DNA from: Owenia fusiformis
Lineage: Eukaryota > Annelida > Polychaeta > Sabellida > Oweniidae
Length of the DNA stretch: 64,000 nt
Direction of reading: 5' to 3'
Assembly: GCA_903813345.2 (NCBI GenBank)
Contig: CAIIXF020000008.1
Location: 15,730,822 to 15,794,821 of the forward strand
A model generated the notes under the pieces. It ran no database searches. It saw only the letters and a program-made list of their open reading frames with translations, and was not told where the DNA came from. Position 1 is the stretch's first letter. The number at the start of each line of letters is the position of its first letter. A program made the position numbers and the translations under genes. Of this stretch, positions 23,901 to 35,900 are shown piece after piece.

Positions 23901-25798
23901 CAAGACTAAGACAAGCCAGCCCCAATTAAGTCATATTTCAAAAATCTGAATCTGATGAAGTATTAGTAGTGTTCCAGCAACACGAGCTACTATAATGTTA
24001 GCTATTAGTTATATAATGTCAGGCTCTGACCCTATTATTATCCTACTGTAGCATTTCGTCCAGAGCTCACTGAACGAAATGCTTTTGGAGATAAGGTTAG
24101 ATCCCGGAAGTAAAAGAAATGAACAAAACAAATTGTTTTCTACATGTTATTTTACGTTTTACTAGCTGATTATAGATCAACATGTAAGTACTTTTATAGT
24201 AAATAGTGTTCATGACTCGAATTGACGTAACCCAACTCGAATGGTACACAATTCGAGCTGAAATCGGAGGTGAAAACAAAAATCGAATTTCAAATTTTTT
24301 CCCCCAAACGAGTGATTATTCGAGTTGCCGATTTATCGTAGCACCACTAATGGTTACCCATCTATAGACATCTTACCTTGGAATCTTAAATCATTTGTAG
24401 CTTTGTCATTATTTTGTCTATAGAAATGATATTGGTGTCAAATTAAACCTAAATCAATTTCCCATATAATTAAAATATTCAATTATGCAAATTAGCTCAT
24501 TTGCATAAAATGTGATGTCATAAATCTATTTTTGGTTCAGAATTTTCAAGTACAGCAATGTATCTTTAAGAACTGAAGCTGTACGGTAGAATTTCTGCAA
24601 TGTTATGACTTTTATTCTATGAGCAGAAGGTTTAAACCTATACCCCTCTCCAAAACGCAATATGTGAACATAAATTTTTTTTCCATTTTCAAACGACTGA
24701 AGAGATAATAAATGCTTAAATTTAGATCTGACATAGATATAAACGTTTTTTTAGCGTAAAATCAAAGCATAACCATTAACTTAAAAAATAAAAATAGTCG
24801 GAGCCGGGATTCGAACCCGGACCTTCGAAGTGTCAAGCAGGGACGCTGCCACTGAGCTACCCAGGTATGGTTGTTATTCTAAGGACTATAATTAAACTTC
24901 TTTTTAGTAAGTCACGTGACATTCTAAATTTAGAAATCTACGAAGAAATTTGGTTACCGGCGAACCTCTCAGCAATTGAATGAACAATCGTCAAAATAAC
25001 ATCTTTATCGTGAGTATTTCTACACAGTATTTGCTCCATTTGTTCATTATTGTATATTTTCTCATTAAAGCACAAAATATTACCAGGGACCCCGGGAACA
25101 ACCTAAGATTGCGTTACGGAGAGAGGCCTGACTTTAAGCAACATAAAAGTAAAAACAGATTCAAAATTGGATCAGTATTATTATTAGTTATTTGGACTAA
25201 ATTGTGAAATCAAGAATTTTGCATCCACTTGAGAAAAAATCCTTGGTAGAACTGTTGACAGTTCAAATAAGTGAAATAACACACATAAAATGTTATCAAA
25301 AACAAGAAATTCTTTGTTCTATGCCGATAAACCCTTATGATTGGGGATACATAAAAGAGCCCATGCTAAAAGGAATCGTAAAACATTCAAGCATTTATTG
25401 AGGTAGGTATTTTAAGTGTAAGAGTGGATTATTCTCCAATGTTGCAATATGCAAAAGATTGGGACGTTCTCAGGACTATAGTCTTGGCATGGGATAAGTA
25501 TCTACGTGTAAAAGTTGCCACCAATCTGGACATTTGCAAAGTAAGCCAAAACAGTGTTTTTGATGAGAATATTCATCTGACTCTCCCTGATCATTTAACA
25601 AAATTCCTTTGCAAATCTAAATTTGAAGAACAATCTAGAAATTTCATAGAATGAATCACTGAGAAAATGACAGATCCTTACCTTCAACTCAATTATGGTC
25701 AAGTCTTTACCAAACCTCTTTTCTGTACCAAAGGAATTGACTGAACTTGTGATCGTAACATTCACAATGCTGGCAGTTTGAATTTGATAGTCTGTCAT
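20963..25798 (-). CDS. TBCB: Tubulin-folding cofactor B, complete six-exon gene
   Basis: TBCB binds alpha-tubulin after release from the chaperonin CCT and works with TBCE in heterodimer assembly and disassembly in the cytosol. Exons in transcription order: 25682-25798, 23188-23331, 22530-22623, 22018-22162, 21332-21460, 20963-21086. They join in phase throughout (753 bp, 250 aa plus TAA), close to the usual 244 aa. Residues 1-100 form a ubiquitin-like domain ([34 protein letters not shown]). About 135-165 is a Glu/Lys-rich coiled coil. The end is a CAP-Gly domain ([26 protein letters not shown] split by the last intron, [14 protein letters not shown]) with the terminal acidic tail DDDEM, which resembles the DEI/DEM tail that mediates TBCE binding. 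An in-frame stop lies 24 nt upstream of the ATG (25817-25819), fixing the start. Confidence 0.95.
21517..21564 (-). pseudogene. Duplicated acceptor and 5' part of TBCB exon 5
   Basis: In intron 4, 102 bp upstream of the true exon 5, the minus strand repeats the acceptor (TTTTCAG) and about 42 bp of exon start. It would read [15 protein letters not shown] then a TGA stop, against [18 protein letters not shown] in the real exon. Use of this site would remove the CAP-Gly domain. The coding similarity is too close for chance. Confidence 0.85.
22751..22893 (-). repeat. Dispersed TCACCACC-family element in TBCB intron 2
   Basis: Runs from CATGCAAAATGTCACCACCT to CTTTTGGTGGTGACATAATA. The inverted ends TGTCACCACC and GGTGGTGACA are perfect here. 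The inner GTTACAG, ATGCCAGACATAAACTG and ACCATAACAA blocks are shared with other copies. Confidence 0.75.
23566..24349. mobile_element. Non-autonomous hAT-like transposon with 8-bp target duplication
   Basis: 784 bp element in TBCB intron 1. The left end TAGTGGTGGGACTCG and right end CGTAGCACCACTA are inverted (TAGTGGTG/CACCACTA). It is flanked on both sides by the exact 8 bp direct repeat ATGGTTAC (23558-23565 and 24350-24357). An 8 bp duplication with TAGNGGTG-type ends is characteristic of hAT elements. The interior is rich in ATCGAAT/ATTCGA motifs near both ends and has no transposase frame. Confidence 0.85.
24797..24866 (-). pseudogene. tRNA-derived pseudogene or SINE head (GAC anticodon position)
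   Basis: The minus strand shows an A-box-like GGGTAGCTCAGTGGCAGCG and a perfect T arm (CCGGG-TTCGAAT-CCCGG) with a B box. The anticodon loop position reads TTGACAC, which would be Val(GAC). The acceptor stem does not pair (5' ACCTGGG against 3' CTCCGAC) and the anticodon stem is broken, so I call it a pseudogene or tRNA-derived SINE remnant rather than a working tRNA. No CCA-like or T-run end is seen. Confidence 0.6.
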
Positions 25799-26091
25799 GA
25801 TTCTATGTCTTGTAATTCAGCTAAATATAACGCAAACTTTTTATTTAAAAAATAATCAAAATTGGCGCTCTCGTTTGTCATAGCGAGATCTCGCTGTTAA
25901 CCTCAAAATAACCTTTTGTGTTTCTGTAATATCTTAGTCCAGAAATCATCTAGCAATGTATTAGTATAAGGAATGAATACTTAATGTAATTTCGATATAT
26001 ACTGAATAGTTTTCTGTGCTCAAAACTGATCGAAAATTCGTATCTATGATATATTGTGCCTGTCATTACACGAGATTTTGAGTAAGTCAAA
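25799..26091. promoter_or_regulatory. Shared TBCB/BIRC6 bidirectional promoter region
   Basis: Only 293 bp separate the divergent ATG codons of TBCB (minus) and BIRC6 (plus), so both transcription starts and core promoters must lie here or within the 5' untranslated sequence. A perfect 14 bp palindrome AGCGAGATCTCGCT lies at 25882-25895, next to GGCGCTCTCG, the most CpG-rich part. AAAATGGCCG overlaps the BIRC6 start codon and resembles a YY1 site, as often found just downstream of starts. No TATA box is placed with confidence. Confidence 0.6.
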
Positions 26092-29000
26092 ATGGCCGAC
26101 CCCGATGAGTGGTTTGTTGGGGAAGACGGGATTTTGTCCGTCGGTAGGCCTACCACAGGTCTCACGTACCACTCGAGTCTGCATACACTATTAGTGACGA
26201 CTAAGGATCACGCTATCCAAGTTTTAGATGTAACAACGGGTGTTATTCTGCAAAATGCAGACTTTTCTGGTGAGAAAATTTTATTTCTTTTCCATTTTTT
26301 TTTATTTTTCCAATTATTTCATTTTCATTTGAACTTTATGTAATACTACATCCTCATAATTCTTTCAAAATATCATATGTCCTTTCATTTAAGATCATGG
26401 GATCTAGGCATTCTGATTTCTCAAAGCATTGTTCCTCATGATATATAAGAAACAAGAGCAATTTATTCATCAAATAGAAGTTTCATAATCCAAAGGCAGT
26501 ATCACATTATGTCATTGAGAAATGGTTATGCTTTAGTTGCCACTTCCTATTAGGACAGTTACAAACAACTTACAGACACACACATTTTAATGTTTGTTTA
26601 TAAGCTAACAAATTTGTATAAATAACAAATTTGAATCTAAAAATAAGCAATCAAAGGACCACAGTGCAACAATATATGGAAACAAGAAAAAGAAGAATAA
26701 CATGACATAAAAGCATCAAAAAATCGAGGCCAAACATATGAAAGCCAAACTACAAAACGAGCCAGAGTATACAAAAGTTAAGGCAGCAACATATTATAAA
26801 AGGTTTTGATCTTACTTATGTATACTTTCTCAATTATCCTAATTATAAAGAAGCCGGAGGTCTTCATATTGTGGTCAAACTGTATAAGACTTAGTTCTAG
26901 TTTTCATTGAGCCTGGTGACTTTTAGTCACTGACACACTTCTATTGTATCACTCCACAGTATTGGTCTTGTTCAGTCCACTTGTGTCTTGGTGCAAGCAT
27001 TCTCTATTATCGAATATCTAGGTACCGACTGAATTCTCGCATTTGCTTCAGCCATATAGGCAATCATTGCTCCATAATATGTCATGGTTTGTTTTGAGGG
27101 TCGTACTCATGTCTTTAGTCTTTAATGTTCAAGTTCAAGGTAACCAATCAGTGACTCAAGTGTCTTGGACCCTCTGTATAAGCTGCATTTACTTATGTAC
27201 CCCACAACTGCTAACCCATACCCCCTGCTGACAGCTGCTTGGCTTTTTTGTTATCTGATAGGCATTTCACATGTTACATAAGTCACCTGGGTGTATCAAT
27301 TAACTGAAGTTTTCATCTTAGGGGTACATAAGTAAATGTTCACCATCAAAACCTCAGTTTCGCTCCTGGTTTGTTTGGGTAAAGTTCTTCAGCTCATATG
27401 CTGTCTTTGTGGATATTTGGACTAGGAATCAATTAAAGAATCAATTAAGCCAAGGAGCCACCTTTTTCTACCCAGATGCCAATAGGTAGTTACCAGTTTT
27501 ACCACCAGGTGGCTAATCCGAAGCAGATAACATGGCAGATATATTAGAAAGTTCCCTTATACTTGAATATTCATCAGTTCCAGTGGAACAATTTTCATAT
27601 AACCTTATATGTATCTGATAGTTAAATGAAAATGAAATGAAAATGTGCCCAGTAAAACAAAATATTATCTGTCCAATAAAAGATATTTCCCTTTTTGTGA
27701 TTTTATAACATAGGGTTTTACAGATGATGATATAACTGATATGTGGTGATGCTGTAACATTATTAGAGATTTTCCATATATTTTCTGTATTGAAAACTAA
27801 CATGTACTGTTACCCCATCATACATTTCCCATTACCTTCCCTTAGGCGGTGAGAATTAGAATTATAAGTTTGTTCTTGATAATTTTCTAGTGATGAGTTA
27901 AAAGCTATAATACAATGTATACGTTAAATCGGACCGAAGCAAATTGGAAACCACTTGACACTCGCAGTGATAAGAGCTTCCAATTCAGTTGTATTTCTTT
28001 ACTTTCACCCACTAAAAAAACATTCATTCCTTTTTTTAAACTTGTAGTACAGTAGTATGAATATAAAAAGTATTTTCTCTGACAATGAAGATCAGTCTGT
28101 AAAAGAAATAAAGCTTTTAGATTAAACACTCGGGCATCGCCATCGATTTCCTAAATGGCAGCCTCGCTGGAATGATTTGAGTGAATGTTATCATGGATAT
28201 TGACACATATATGTCGATTAACCCATGAAAACACATTCAGCGGATCGATAAATGCATTAACGAGGAAAACATCAAGGTATGGTATTATGTTAATTTGTTG
28301 GAGCAAATTCACTTTTAAAGACGAAAATCATGAAATGCCCTATTATCGCTCATATATTCATTTTTCAAAAATCCCTGTGGATTTTGTCATTTGAGACATC
28401 TCCTCCAGGAGAATTTGGAAGCCACACTGTACATTTATTAGAGGGAATATGGTATATGTTTTGTTTAATCCTGATTTTTAAATCATCCCCCGATACTGCA
28501 CAACCTATAATACATTACATTAGGTTATTACAATATGTTTTTATTTTTCCATATACTGTGCAATGTTGTCCTTCAGTAGCTTATTTATAGATTTGTTGTC
28601 AAGGAAATTGAAATGAAAATTATAGCCTCTTATATGACAGATTTCCTTGTTTGTAAGCTTTTTGTAGAGCACTTTTGATTACAAAAAAGATAGTCATGAT
28701 TGATGACATATTAGTTGTAAATATACACCTATATGATATAGTTAGAAGAGAGGTATAAACATTTGTTAAAAAATTGTTTATTTTTCACTTCCTTCATGAA
28801 GTCTCGCACACTAAACGAAATGGTTGATCAGGTTTCGCATTTAGCAGTAGTGCAATTTTGCGCTGCAGGATCAACAAAACAAAAAGAAGAACACGACTGA
28901 AATGCGCATGCATAATTGAAAATGTTATGAAAGATGTGTTGATTTTACACTGTTTTACACATAATTTGTTGATTCTCAAACAAAGGTATAGTAAAAGTTG

Positions 29001-29924
29001 GCAAAACCTTAATTTGAAACTACAGATTGTGAATATTTGCACTCTTTACCCTTTTTTATGTATACAAATATGATCTATGCGACAGTTCGACATGTCAATC
29101 CTAGCTGGGCTTTTTGGCATTACAAATTCATTTGAATTGAATTTTCAAGTTACTGAAATTCCATAAAGCTATGTGGCCAAAAGAACTATAAATATTTTAT
29201 TATTGAGAATGTTTTCACATTTCTTCAATCAAAAATCCAAAATCTCACGAATGCAAGAACCTTGAAATGTGAAAAGTCCCAATGACATTCAGATTGTACA
29301 GGTTTTACTGTATATCTGTTTCAAATAAGTACTTTTCAAAGTTGACTTATCATGGGCAATGGGGATCCTTTCCATCACAAAATCAGCTTTGTCAATGTCA
29401 GTATATGCATTGTGCTTTTATTTCAGAGAGCAACAGTGGCAATATGCAGTGTACATATCTGGCAGAGAAGGACCGTGTTGTATTCACAGATTGTAAAGCC
29501 TTGGGGGTAAGAAGGGACTTCAATGGGGTCCTACTCCTAGAAACTGCACTTCAGACTCCAGTTGGAAAAACTGATGATGTTGTCAAAGTTGAACTCCCGC
29601 TTCCAGAGGTAAGATATTTTAAGTTGGGTCTTACTTTATCAGTGATCTTTATCAAGACTTCAGCTTATAATTTGAGTGTGTGTGTGTGTTGTGTATTGTA
29701 AATTACCAAATATGTTACTATAATTGACACGTTTTGAGACTAGACAACTTATCATCTGAATAACTCTTCCTTGACTTGATTCTCTTTAGGCGGGACACTT
29801 ACTGCACCTACTAGTGACCGCAGAGTTACAGGGTGTTGAGTATGTCGAGGATTTACTCAAGGAACTGGAGAAAGAGATAGATGCAACTAGAGAAAGCACA
29901 AAGCACAACCTGAAAGTTGCCAAG
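26092..29924 (+). CDS. BIRC6: BIRC6 exons 1-3: start of WD40-like propeller
   Basis: Exons 26092-26269, 29427-29608, 29790-29924 (residues 1-165). The opening MADPDEWFVGEDGILSVGRP aligns with the human SEWLVLRDGCMHCDADGL region. Exon 2 gives CKALGVRRDFNGVLLLETAL and QTPVGKTDDVVKVELPLPE, nearly the vertebrate sequence. Intron 1 is 3157 bp and holds a dispersed repeat at 27485-27720 but no recognised gene; the antisense and sense frames in it are short and unsupported. Confidence 0.9.
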
Positions 29925-32900
29925 GTGAATTGAATAATGATCATATCATGGGTTCTCACGAGGAATTTTTTAGAATCCTGAAAAATTTGCCATTCATGGA
30001 ACTGCTAAAGAAGTATTCAGTTATATAGGGCAGATCAGTGTTTTCAACTGGTCTCAAACCTTCAACATGGTATTATTTAACACAGATCAGCAAAACAAAA
30101 AACAGTTGGTCAGGGTGTCATTTTTATAGAATGTTCTTAGATCACAACTGCCCTTTAACACTGGGTTTTAAAAGGGTCCTGGTCATTCTCCCTCCAGATG
30201 TTTTGTGACCAGAGATGTCATGCAAGATTGATATATTGACTGTGTTATATTCCAGTGGAGTACAGTATGTCTTAAGCTACCACATGCCTGGTTGAAGACA
30301 GTATGTAGCGCTCTGGTGGCTGAAATGAAACGTCTCCACCATTATGAACCTGGCCTGTCAGTGGCTTCAGCAGTTAGTGATAGACTAGGATACCTCTTAG
30401 TTGGCGGAAAGGATGAGGTAAACAATGGGCCTGTAGATAGACTCAACATGTATAGTGAGGCTGCTCGTAGGGACACTTTTGGCAAGTGGCCTCATATGAA
30501 CTACAAGTGAGTTTTCAAATTCATTTTTGCTTTAAATTTTTAGATTAAAATTATGTGGATATCTCTAAATTAGTTGATGTGATATTGTTTTAATGTATGC
30601 CACTAATGGTTGATGAAGCTGTGAAGGTGTACTATGGTACAGTACTTCACAAGTATTTTTAATATTTTTAATTTTTCTATTTTTTCAATTAATAGAGTAA
30701 TATTCTATTGCCTTCATAGTTTCAGAGTGTGAGAACAAATTTCCCATGTATAAAACAGCTTATTTCATGCACTGTGTATAACATATTTATTACAGGTGGG
30801 CACTACCTGACCCCATGGCCCAGGCAGGTTTCTACCACCAGCCTAATTCTACAGGGGATGACAGGGCCATGTGTTTCACATGCAATGTATGCTTAGTATG
30901 CTGGGAGCCAACTGATGAACCATGGTATGTTGTAGTGATCCATTAGTTTACAACAAGTGTCAACCAAGACGGTGATCTCAAAAAATCACATACCGTTCAT
31001 GTACAATGTCACACTTGCAATTTTAAATTGTGTTTTAATTTCAACTTGTAGGTCTGAACATGAACGGCACTCTCCCTCATGCCCCTTTGTAAAGGGAGAG
31101 TACACACAGAATGTTCCTCTATCTGTGACATACGCCACTGGACCTGCTATGTTGCATGGTACACTTGAGGACAAGATCACAGTCGTAGGAAGGACCTCAG
31201 ATGACAACTACATAGCAACCTCTACTCAAAATGGCAATATTGTGGTCTGGTCCATGGAGAGAGTGCTCAAGGTAATCATCAAAATGTTTGATTGAAATAA
31301 AATAATTAAACATTTAACATTCAATTTCCTCAATTGTACATTTCAAACTCAAGTTTTTCTGTTACCACCACTAATGGTGACATATTGTTACAGTCTTCAA
31401 CCTTTTTTAGATGGTGTTTGGTGGTCAGTGTTTGGTGTTCGGCTGTTGGTGTTCAGCATCTGTAACGAATGACAGGTGGTGGCATTTTGCATGTTAATAC
31501 CTTGCTCAATATCTCAATATAATGCATTTTGTTATATTGAATTTATAGAAACATGTGCAGTTCAACATTGACCCCCAAGATGGTGTGGTCAGGGAAGTAT
31601 TGAAGAAATCCCTGGGGGAAGAATCAGGGAGCAGCAGTAATATTACGGAGGACTCCACTGGGGGGTCAACTAGTGCAGAACAAGCCACCCAGGACCTGTC
31701 ATCAGCCTCCAATATGGCACAGTAAGTAAAACAATAAAATAAGTTATATTTTAGTGTATGAGTATTTTTAATTACAATGTATCCTTTACTATACCACGTA
31801 CTATCTTGTGATAACTAGTGAGAGATATTGAGTATGTAGTGAGTTAGAGTTTAAGTTGAATATATAGAGATTTTACTGCAAAACTTGAGTTGTTAAAATC
31901 AAACTCACGCTCATTGGATCATGAACTAATGAACAGTACATGATCACAAATGTAAGTTACCGATATGTGATTATTGCAACAAGTTCTGTAGGGATATGGT
32001 GTAGCCCTGTTTCCACCCATCTTTCCATCCATTCATTACATACACTTACATCTTTAGATCCACGGAAGGCAACGCATCTCATGATGAGTGCAATACTGTT
32101 GAGGCTGCCACCCAGCCTGTGGACAGTAACAAGGGTGTGGCCAAAATCATTGAACTGACAGGAGCTTGGCAGACTAGCCAGCTAGTGGGAGAGGAGACTG
32201 TTGAGATTCCCCTAGGAGATAACGATAGGAAAGCTATCAAAGGTAGGCTTGTAGCTCAGGAAAATCTTATGTTTTATGCCATTTCAAACAATTGGTATTG
32301 AATGTATTGTGCACAATACCTTGATACTCACTAATTTTTTACAGTAGTTGCTGATGTTATACATTGATTTTTTCAGTTTCATGTAAATTCACCATTGTAA
32401 AACTGATCGATGAATTCACTTTGAAAATGAGATGAAAAATTCTTAAAGTATAAAGTTAGTCAGCACAGCAAGTTGCATCATGGATTGCAAGAAGACAAAA
32501 TCAGTCAAAGCAGTCACAAATTATTAATTAATTAGATCTTCACTTCACTTCATGAGCATGTAATGGGTTTATAATTTCAGAGGCTTTAGCTTGTGAAAGG
32601 TCAAGACCATCAGAGGATGTAATTGTATCTGCCTTGTGTGTAGTAGCAGGTGGCAGAGATGTACCCCCTTCCTCCCTGACCCAGCAGCCTGCTAGACCCG
32701 CCCTAATCTCTGGAGTCCAGTTCAGGACCACCCCACCCCCTCCTCCTACAGTGGACACTGTTAATACAAGCACCGGTGAAGAAGTTGCTGCTCTGAATGA
32801 AGTAAACCAAGCAATTAGTGAAGACAATATATGTGAGATCATCCCTAGTAGAAGTGACTCACCTAAACCAGAATTAAAACCTTATTTGGTTGTGCATGAC

Positions 32901-35900
32901 ATTCTGGGCAGTAAGCCCCCGAGTAGCAAGGTCAAGGCCAGTGAGATGAAAATTAAACCTCCAAGCAGTGGCATGGTGAGTGGTCTACAGGACCTCTACA
33001 TGCACATGCAAGATATGAGTGACATGGAGGATAATGATATGGAGCTTTCAGAGATATCTGGAATCCACCCACAGACAATCACACCTACAATTGTGTCAAA
33101 GTTTGGTGGTGGTGTAACCCCCTCAACGACGTTCGGTACGGGGAGTAGTAATGTCTCAAAGTTCGGGAATGTCGTTGAAACTAAGGTGACTATACCCAAA
33201 CAGAAGGAAGTGACGTTATCAAAGACAAACTTCGAGCTTCATAATTCAGTCTGTGATGACAAAAACTCAAAATCAAAGAAAAAGGAGACCAGTGATAAAA
33301 GCACTAATACTTTGCCTGTAGGGGTGACTTATAAAGATGGCAAGATAGTGCAGTGTTTGCAGTTAAAGAAATGCTTTCAGCCTGGGTTCAGTATTAGCTC
33401 AGTAGTGCCCCTACCTGGGGGAAAACATGTAATGGTTACCAATGTACCCCAATGTGTACAGGACTCCATGGGGGATGGGGACACTAGGAGTACAGACACA
33501 GAAATTACAGACTGGGAATCTAAGTGCTCTTGTGCTGGTATAGAGGATCAAGGGGGGTGCGTGTGGGTATATAGTATGGACTATACGGGTGATGTAGTGA
33601 CACTTAAACCAGAACCAACCAGGCAATTCCCCATTGACTCTATAGGATCTAGTATAACATCTACATTAATTTTGCCCTCGGATATTGCCTCAGGGGTAGA
33701 AGATGATGACATGGGGGGTAAGGGAGTAGATCCTGAGGGTGAGGATGGACTTGATGTGGGGGGTCAAATTGCAGTGACAACATATGATGGGAGGGTGCAG
33801 ATCAGGAGTTTGAACTCTTGGTCTGTTCTGGCTGAGATGAAACCTACTGAAGAGGAGGATAAATTCATATCTCTAGCCTTCTGCTCAGGTAAATAACACT
33901 CTTTGAAATATATCAAAATACATGATCATTTCGTCAGTCATTGCGAGAGGGGATAAAAAATGATCTTTTATTGTATAATACATTGTTTAATATTATATAA
34001 TAATATTATATAATACATTGTGCTACGCTTCTCTTGTTTTGTCAGATCTTGTTATCATCAGGCTCTAACACATGGTACAATGGTTTACCAAGGTGCCATT
34101 ATCTATAAACATATTGCTTAGTGATGATTATGAGAAGTGCCTTAAAAGCAAACATTTAAGTACATGTATAAAAAATATGTAGTATATTTCTAAATGAATT
34201 AAATTGAACATGTATTTCTGTTGTAAAGGAAACTTGATTTGAAGATTATTTAATGAAATTTTCTATATTCAGGTGTTGACAGGCTTTGTGCAGCCACGAA
34301 GAATGGCAAGCTTCATTTCTATATGATCGGTCCCCAGATTCCAGAATTTAGTGAGATAGACATGTTAGAACACAGTTCCCCTGTACGTGAGAGACAGAGA
34401 GACAGTCATACCTTTGCCACAAGTACAGTCACAAAGTCCCAGTCTGTACCAAAGGTCACTTCAGGTAAAATATTAGAAACTACACGGAGAAATAAAGAGG
34501 AATGTCAACAGTCTGATTTTTGCAAATATTTGATGGTTTCAAAAGCATCTACAAAATCTTCACTATGTCCTGTGTAATTCTATAAAAAATTGTTAGTATT
34601 AAAAGTCTGGATATTGTTAATATTTTTAGACACAGCTGAGGTTTCTGGGTTTATAGGCAATACAGACAATTTCTGTACAGAAATACAGAAATGCAATCTC
34701 TTTAAGACAATTTTTCAGGCAAAATAAAAGAAAATTACATATAAAATTATTAAAACTTGTAACATGGAAAACAGATGATTTTTGTGAACAGCCAGAAACA
34801 TTGTATGTTGCCTGCTTATTGCTGATTCATGAATGTTCTTGAAGGTTCAATAAATAAATTAAAATTGTAGGTGATGATCTCTTAGTTAACCAACCTCTTA
34901 CTGCTGAAGTCCTTCATACTCTACACAATTTAACACAGTTTGAGAACCTCATGCCAAGATTCTCCGCAACTGTGCCACCATGTTGGACAGAGATCCAGCA
35001 GGAGCAGCAACAGAGGAGGCACCCGCAGCATCTGCAGCAGCAGGGAGAGGCAACTCAACATACACGCACATGGAGGCTGCAGCCTGATGGGTAAGCATAC
35101 TGGATTTTTGTTTTATAAACTTTTTGTTAATATCAGGCCTTTGAACCTGGAAAAGCAGGCCTTTAAACCCGTGTTATCATTACAAATGCCTTCTTATACA
35201 TATATTTATCAACTGCTTAACTTCTTAAAAGAGCCGAAAGTGTTGAAGTTACTTTAGGATTTAGAGTTAAGTTCCTGTTATCATTAGAAATACTTTCTTA
35301 CACTGAGCACCATAATATATTTACAATCTGTCTTTCATATCTTTGCAGGAATACATGGGATGAGCATCTATTTGAAGTTGTCCTCCCAAAACCCTGTTGT
35401 GTGGGCCACATAGACCTCAAGTTGACCTTCCACCAGCTACGTAGCACACCCCCAGCACTACGTGTCACCCTCCTTAAACAGAATATCAGCAGCCTTGGCC
35501 GCCACCCTAACAGCCCAACTCTCCCTGAAGTCTACCCAGAGATGACTCCCGTTGACGTGGATCAAAAAATCAACTTTGAAAACTTAGAAGAGCCTAAAGT
35601 GACAAAGTTACATTCAGGATTTAGTGCAGAGTTCCTGGAGAAACATAATGCTGAGGTGTTATGTGGCCCAGTTGATGTTGGACCATGTGTGGACCTCTCA
35701 GGTCACAATGCTGTCATTTCACTCACAAGTCCCATGTTATTGAAGGTGAAATCGAGGTCTTTCTTGGTCCATCTTAAGGTTCTGGAAACCACTCAGAAGT
35801 CATCACAAGAGGCTGCTGCATCAGCTGAAAAAGAGGTATGAGATTCTTCTTTTTTTATCATTCTTTGAAAAAGTTCTTTATTGTCTTCGTTTTATTCTTA

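Noticed and set aside
32540-32842. 100-codon antisense frame over BIRC6 exon 9
   Set aside because: The plus strand here is an in-phase BIRC6 exon; the minus frame has no independent support.
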